Of a stretch of DNA of 12,500 nucleotides, positions 8,971-12,500 are shown in pieces (positions within the stretch are counted from its first letter, which is position 1; every line of letters starts with the position of its first letter). This DNA comes from Ichthyophonus hoferi (lineage: Eukaryota > Opisthokonta > Ichthyosporea > Ichthyophonida > Ichthyophonidae). The stretch lies in NCBI GenBank assembly GCA_002751075.1, contig NAOQ01000400.1, positions 7,021 through 19,520 on the forward strand, read 5' to 3'. The notes under the pieces are model-generated. The model ran no database searches, was not told the DNA's origin, and saw only the letters and a program-made list of their open reading frames with translations. Both the position numbers and the translations under genes were made by a program.

Positions 8971-8988
8971 TGAAAGTTTAAACTTTCA
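8971..8988. repeat. Perfect 18-bp palindrome
   Basis: TGAAAGTTTAAACTTTCA is fully self-complementary, with no spacer. It could be a dimeric factor site, or chance in AT-rich DNA. Confidence 0.7.
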
Positions 8989-9685
8989 AAGTAATACGAA
9001 AGGTTTGGATTGTAGGGGGTTAACTATATTTTCGGGCCCAACATTAATTTATAAACCCCTTAAAATTGGCATATATTTCATTTCAAAGTATTTTTAAATA
9101 TTCGTGATAAACCCCCCAGCTTCACAAATAATAATAAAAAAAGCAATCCTTTATCAAAAACACAACCTCTAAAAACTTAATTATAATTATGAAGTCTGTA
9201 TTCCTAATACTTGATCTAATACCCCTTCCTCATTAGCACAAAACAACCGAAAAAGAATTTAGGAAAGCACGCGGTTGATACGTATTTTCTACCTTAATTG
9301 GTGAGCCATGTGTGAAAGCCAAGTCTTTTTATGCGTTCATAGCACTCCAATAGAATTCATTCTTTTAAAATGTAATAATTATTTTAAATTTATTTATTTA
9401 TCCTCAACCCATAGGTATTAAATTATAAAATTACCAGGTGTAATCTAATCTGTACTGCACAGATCCATGACACTACAGTCGTTTTCTACTTAAGCATTCG
9501 ATTTTTTTTTAATATAGTCAGCTTGATAAAATGCGTAAAATTGCTATCAAATTAGGTGCTTAGAGCAACTTTTATGGTGCTCTGAGACAAGCACTAAATG
9601 CAGTAACAGTTTAAAGGCTTACATTGAAGGAAATCCAGTATTACCTAAAAGTATGATATTATCATACAGTTTTAATGCAATTAGC

Positions 9686-9688
<3 letters not shown>

Positions 9689-9721
<33 letters not shown>
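9689..9721. repeat. (AT)n microsatellite
   Basis: An uninterrupted AT run of 33 bases in spacer DNA. Confidence 0.95.
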
Positions 9722-9723
<2 letters not shown>

Positions 9724-9895
9724 TGTAGAATTTTTTTTATGCACAAGTATATGTTTACTTTGGCGATGCAGTAAGACAAAATATTGTGGCAAATTGCAGT
9801 TTACCCCCCTATATGGTTTGTTGTTAAAGTTTGCCTTTTTCGTTTTGAAAAGCAGAAAAATTAAAATCTTAGGTTCCTCTTCTGGCCTTCAAACT

Positions 9896-9947
9896 ATAGC
9901 AACATTCTAGCCATCAACCGTTACCTTTGTTGAAAGAGCAGGTGGAT
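9896..9947 (+). repeat. Dispersed repeat, copy 2 (partner at 4603-4657)
   Basis: Shares CTATAGCAACATT, GCCAT and AAGAGCAGGTGGAT with the copy at 4603-4657, in the same order and orientation. In this copy the purine-rich GAAAGAGCAGGTGGA is followed at once by TGTTAAAG, and a TATATAAA-like element lies about 30 bp on. That resembles a polypurine tract next to a terminal repeat, but it is not proof of one. Confidence 0.4.
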
Positions 9948-10348
9948 GTTAAAGTTGAATATTAAAGTTTGTGGAATATATAAACAGCCTGTATTGCCAG
10001 TGCACTGCCACTATCTACAATTAATATCTATTGGGCAAATACGATATCTGTCAAATACTGGAGTGCCCCACTCAAATAAATATTTACGAGGTGTTTAGTA
10101 CCAATCTATGCTCTAACTGGCTTATTTGTCGCCAATTAAATGAAAGTATAAAACTGTGGGTTACTTTTATAACGTTTGTGTTAAATGACAATTAAGTGAG
10201 AATAGTATAGTAAGCTATAATATGATTAATTAAGCCATAAGTAGGATAAAATAAAATAAACTTTGCAAAATAAATGGTCCAGTAAAACACCTAATATGCC
10301 CTTAATAATTGCTACCCAATTGTTAAGATTTTATATTGCATAAAGGGA

Positions 10349-10800
10349 GCCTTTAGACGGGAAAAGGTATTAAAACACGGATATTTGATTATAATAAGTT
10401 AGGTATTTCTTCATATAGCTATAATAATTTAATATTATTAGCAATTACTACTGCATATGTAGTCGGAAAAATAGTTGATGCGATCTATTGGTATTAAATG
10501 CTAATTCAAGATGATCGATCAAAATTGAATAAGCCAATGGCAGAGGTCCCACGACTATAATAAGCCATTTCCGATCATATGTTTGGAGTTTAGATAAGAC
10601 CCCACAACGCCTCTTCAACTAAATCTGCTGGCTACAAATATAGGCCAGAGTAACATACAATTCTTTGACAATTATATTTATTCATGTTACAGAAAGAGCC
10701 TCCCAATTACAGCCTCTTTGAAATTCTCTCCTTCCTCAGTCATAACACCACTTGTAAGCATTACTGACAGCATCCTGCGATCAAGTCATCAGGTCTCTAC
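10349..10800 (+). mobile_element. Diverged direct repeat, copy A (LTR-like fossil)
   Basis: Pairs in direct orientation with 11906-12312. The best segment (10484-10577 against 12027-12120) aligns without gaps at 77 of 94 positions, counted by hand. Outside it, similarity is weaker and gapped but keeps order: GGTATTTC, TTTAATATT, CTGCTGGC, ATTCTCTC and GTCTCTAC. A CCAAT motif, then an ATTCTCTC block near the right end, fit a promoter-bearing repeat such as an old LTR. Exact ends, target-site duplications and family could not be fixed. The divergence suggests considerable age. Confidence 0.55.
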
Positions 10801-11245
10801 AAAAAAAAATGCAACAAAGGGACGTCCAAACCAATCAATTCATGGCAGGATCAAGACAACAAATGGAAAAATCTAATGTCAATTTGAATAAGTTTCAAAG
10901 AGTTTTTCGCCTTCAACTACAGCCATTATGAACGAAATGGCTGCGATAGGCAGGCCTTCACAATCATTCTAACCCTGCCAGTCCTCTCAACCGGTTGTCC
11001 AAATGCTGATTGTGAGCCTCAAACATCTGAGCATATGATTGATTGAAATCGGCCAATCACATCTTTTCCTGACAGTATTTTTGGATCCCAAACAGCATAT
11101 AAACCCGATATACCCAACACCTCCTTGTACCATTCCAACCAATCACATCCCTCCTATTCTGTCTGCTACAGGTCTTTCTTTCATCCCTATTTGGGAAGCG
11201 GAGTCGTGCTCCCTCCTCCATATACCGCTTTATTGAAAGAGGTTC

Positions 11246-11271
11246 TGTTACGACCAGAAATTCTAGTCGTA
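11246..11271. repeat. Inverted repeat with TGTTACGACC start
   Basis: TACGAC (11249-11254) pairs with GTCGTA (11266-11271), and inside them AGA pairs with TCT. The block begins TGTTACGACC just after the purine-rich GAAAGAGG, an arrangement also seen at the start of some Ty3-type terminal repeats. No matching second copy is in the window. Confidence 0.35.
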
Positions 11272-11597
11272 GTACATTTCAGAAAATAATTTGAAACCCT
11301 TCCTAATTCATTACACAAGCACTCACTACCTGTGCCCGCGCTAATCAACAGTTGTTAAATCACACGCCCGTAGCGACAACAGGGGTGGCACCAATTTCAA
11401 CATCGTAGCAGAGAAAGTTTAGTTTACCATGGTCGCAAAACCTGGTAATTCTATGAAGTTTATGATCTACAAATGCCAAAAACACTTCACCCCAATCCTA
11501 CATTCATCCACTTTATGTGTGGAAAATAAAGTGTCATACACCTACACAGTCTTCAAATCTGCATTTAAACTATAAACATTTCTAGCTTCAAAAGTGA

Positions 11598-11834
11598 CAC
11601 CAAGGTAATGTAAAAAACTACGGGGCAATACCCACATATCCCAGTCGCCAGACATTCGTCGCCAGATGCCGTAAGATGCCCGACTATACAGCAAAGCCAG
11701 AGCCAGAGCCAGATTCAGCTAGAACATTTAGTATAGTTCGCTTATGTGTTTTTTTTGCATTGGGAGTGCCACAGTCACTTGAGGTTCAACAGCAACTACT
11801 TAGTTTATTTAGTGCTTCACAAGCTTACAGTTAA
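11598..11834 (+). CDS. Unassigned open frame, 52 residues from its first ATG
   Basis: The frame is open from 11598 (78 codons); the first ATG is at 11676. From it the product begins MPDYTAKPEPEPDSARTFS and continues with a hydrophobic patch (VRLCVFFALG) and QQQLLSLFSASQAYS. A GCCAGA hexamer repeat encodes the PEPEP part. The composition looks protein-like, but no family is recognised and no splice partners were found. It lies between the two direct repeats, so it may be element debris, an exon of an unseen gene, or chance. Confidence 0.18.
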   Translation, partial: HQGNVKNYGAIPTYPSRQTFVARCRKMPDYTAKPEPEPDSARTFSIVRLCVFFALGVPQSLEVQQQLLSLFSASQAYS

Positions 11835-11905
11835 GTAGTTATCACGTTAAGTTTCTTTTCGTATTTTTTATATATATATTTTTCATATTCTAGGTGGAAC
11901 GATCT

Positions 11906-12312
11906 GCCTAGGTCAAGTAGGAGGGTTAAAATATGGATTTTTAATGAATTTGGGTATTTCTTTACATAGGTATAATCATTTAATATTTTCAGAAAATATT
12001 ATTACGTGCCTGGAAACATAGTGCAGTCTATTGGAGTTAAATGGCAATCCAAGATGATTGATAAAAATTAAACCAGCCAATAGCAGAGGTCATGCAACTA
12101 TATTAAGCCATTTCAGATCAATTGGTTGGGGGTTAGATAACACGTTGCTTGGGCCTACTTAACCCAAGTCCTGCTGGCATGTTTAATAATAAGAACATGT
12201 CTTAGCATATCTGTACTCCTCGTATGCAAAGGGTTGTGTTAAACCGCTCCTCAATTTGGTATTCTCTCTCCTTATAAACAAATGTACGTCATTGGAACAC
12301 TCCTGTCTCTAC
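11906..12312 (+). mobile_element. Diverged direct repeat, copy B (LTR-like fossil)
   Basis: Partner of 10349-10800. This copy keeps a clearer promoter-like end: ATTCTCTCTCC followed by TTATAAACA at about 12274-12280. It is slightly shorter than copy A because of small gaps. The DNA beyond 12312 shows no further similarity to the DNA after copy A. Confidence 0.55.
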
Positions 12313-12500
12313 TTATTATTCCTAGAAAACACGATTGTATACGCTGGCTGACTTGGCGACAATAGTACTAAGTTAATGACTAATAAGAAGAATAATTGAC
12401 AAAAACTTCCTTCCAAAGTAACTATGAGTAAACTTTTCTTGATGTTGCAATAAACAAAAATTAATGTTCAAAGTTGTTATATCTTTGTAGAAGTTTTGAA

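Larger units (their letters stand above)
8136..10348. other. AT-rich intergenic DNA, no gene seen
   Basis: Both strands lack frames with sustained protein-like composition. The stretch holds small palindromes, a TA run and two dispersed-repeat copies, listed separately. No tRNA-like or rRNA-like sequence was recognised. Confidence 0.6.
10801..11905. other. Segment between the direct repeats, higher GC, no intact gene
   Basis: About 1.1 kb with visibly more G+C than either flank, notably 10680-11420. It holds no long open frame. Short coding-like patches occur on both strands, for example near 10810-10920 (plus) and 10940-11040 (minus). If the flanking repeats are terminal repeats, this is the much-reduced interior of an old element. 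No polymerase, integrase or gag motif could be recognised. Confidence 0.35.

Noticed and set aside
9653-9910. Plus-strand 85-residue frame
   Set aside because: Its Ile-Tyr repeat comes from the AT microsatellite, and the rest shows no motif.
11039-11236. Plus-strand 65-residue frame rich in Pro and Ile
   Set aside because: No family features. It lies in the segment between the direct repeats and was treated as likely debris.

Overview
This is nuclear DNA from an AT-rich, intron-rich eukaryote. It is most likely a fungus, and probably an early-diverging one. The best evidence is a complete TATA-binding protein whose core aligns without gaps to the yeast protein and keeps the yeast-like 'GAKQR-EIY-AFE-IYPVL-EFRK' end. 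Introns of about 130-660 bp full of TATG, TA and polypurine microsatellites fit a repeat-rich genome. The lineage below 'fungus-like' is inference.

Layout, left to right. From 1 to 3052 (minus strand) lies the 5' part of an RPAP1-type gene, which encodes an RNA polymerase II-associated assembly factor. Five exons can be placed, and the gene runs off the left edge inside its fifth intron. From 3053 to 5594 is a 2.5 kb AT-rich intergenic stretch with simple repeats, a short dispersed repeat and a doubtful LTR-like fragment. From 5595 to 7945 (minus strand) lies the complete TBP gene, with five exons, four introns and 212 residues. A TATAAATA box stands 40 bp before its start codon.

From about 8000 to 12500 I see no convincing gene. 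The stretch holds AT-rich spacer with small palindromes and, in its right third, a pair of diverged direct repeats of 400-450 bp (10349-10800 and 11906-12312). These flank about 1.1 kb of visibly higher GC content. The pair looks like the remains of an old mobile element, possibly its long terminal repeats.

Both genes serve RNA polymerase II. RPAP1 acts in making or importing the enzyme, and TBP places it at promoters. They share a strand but sit 2.5 kb apart, so co-regulation is not shown. Nothing here amounts to a clear undescribed system. The observations most worth following are microsatellites that begin at the 5' splice sites, unusual residues in the second TBP repeat, and the repeat-flanked segment with an unassigned open frame at 11598-11834.
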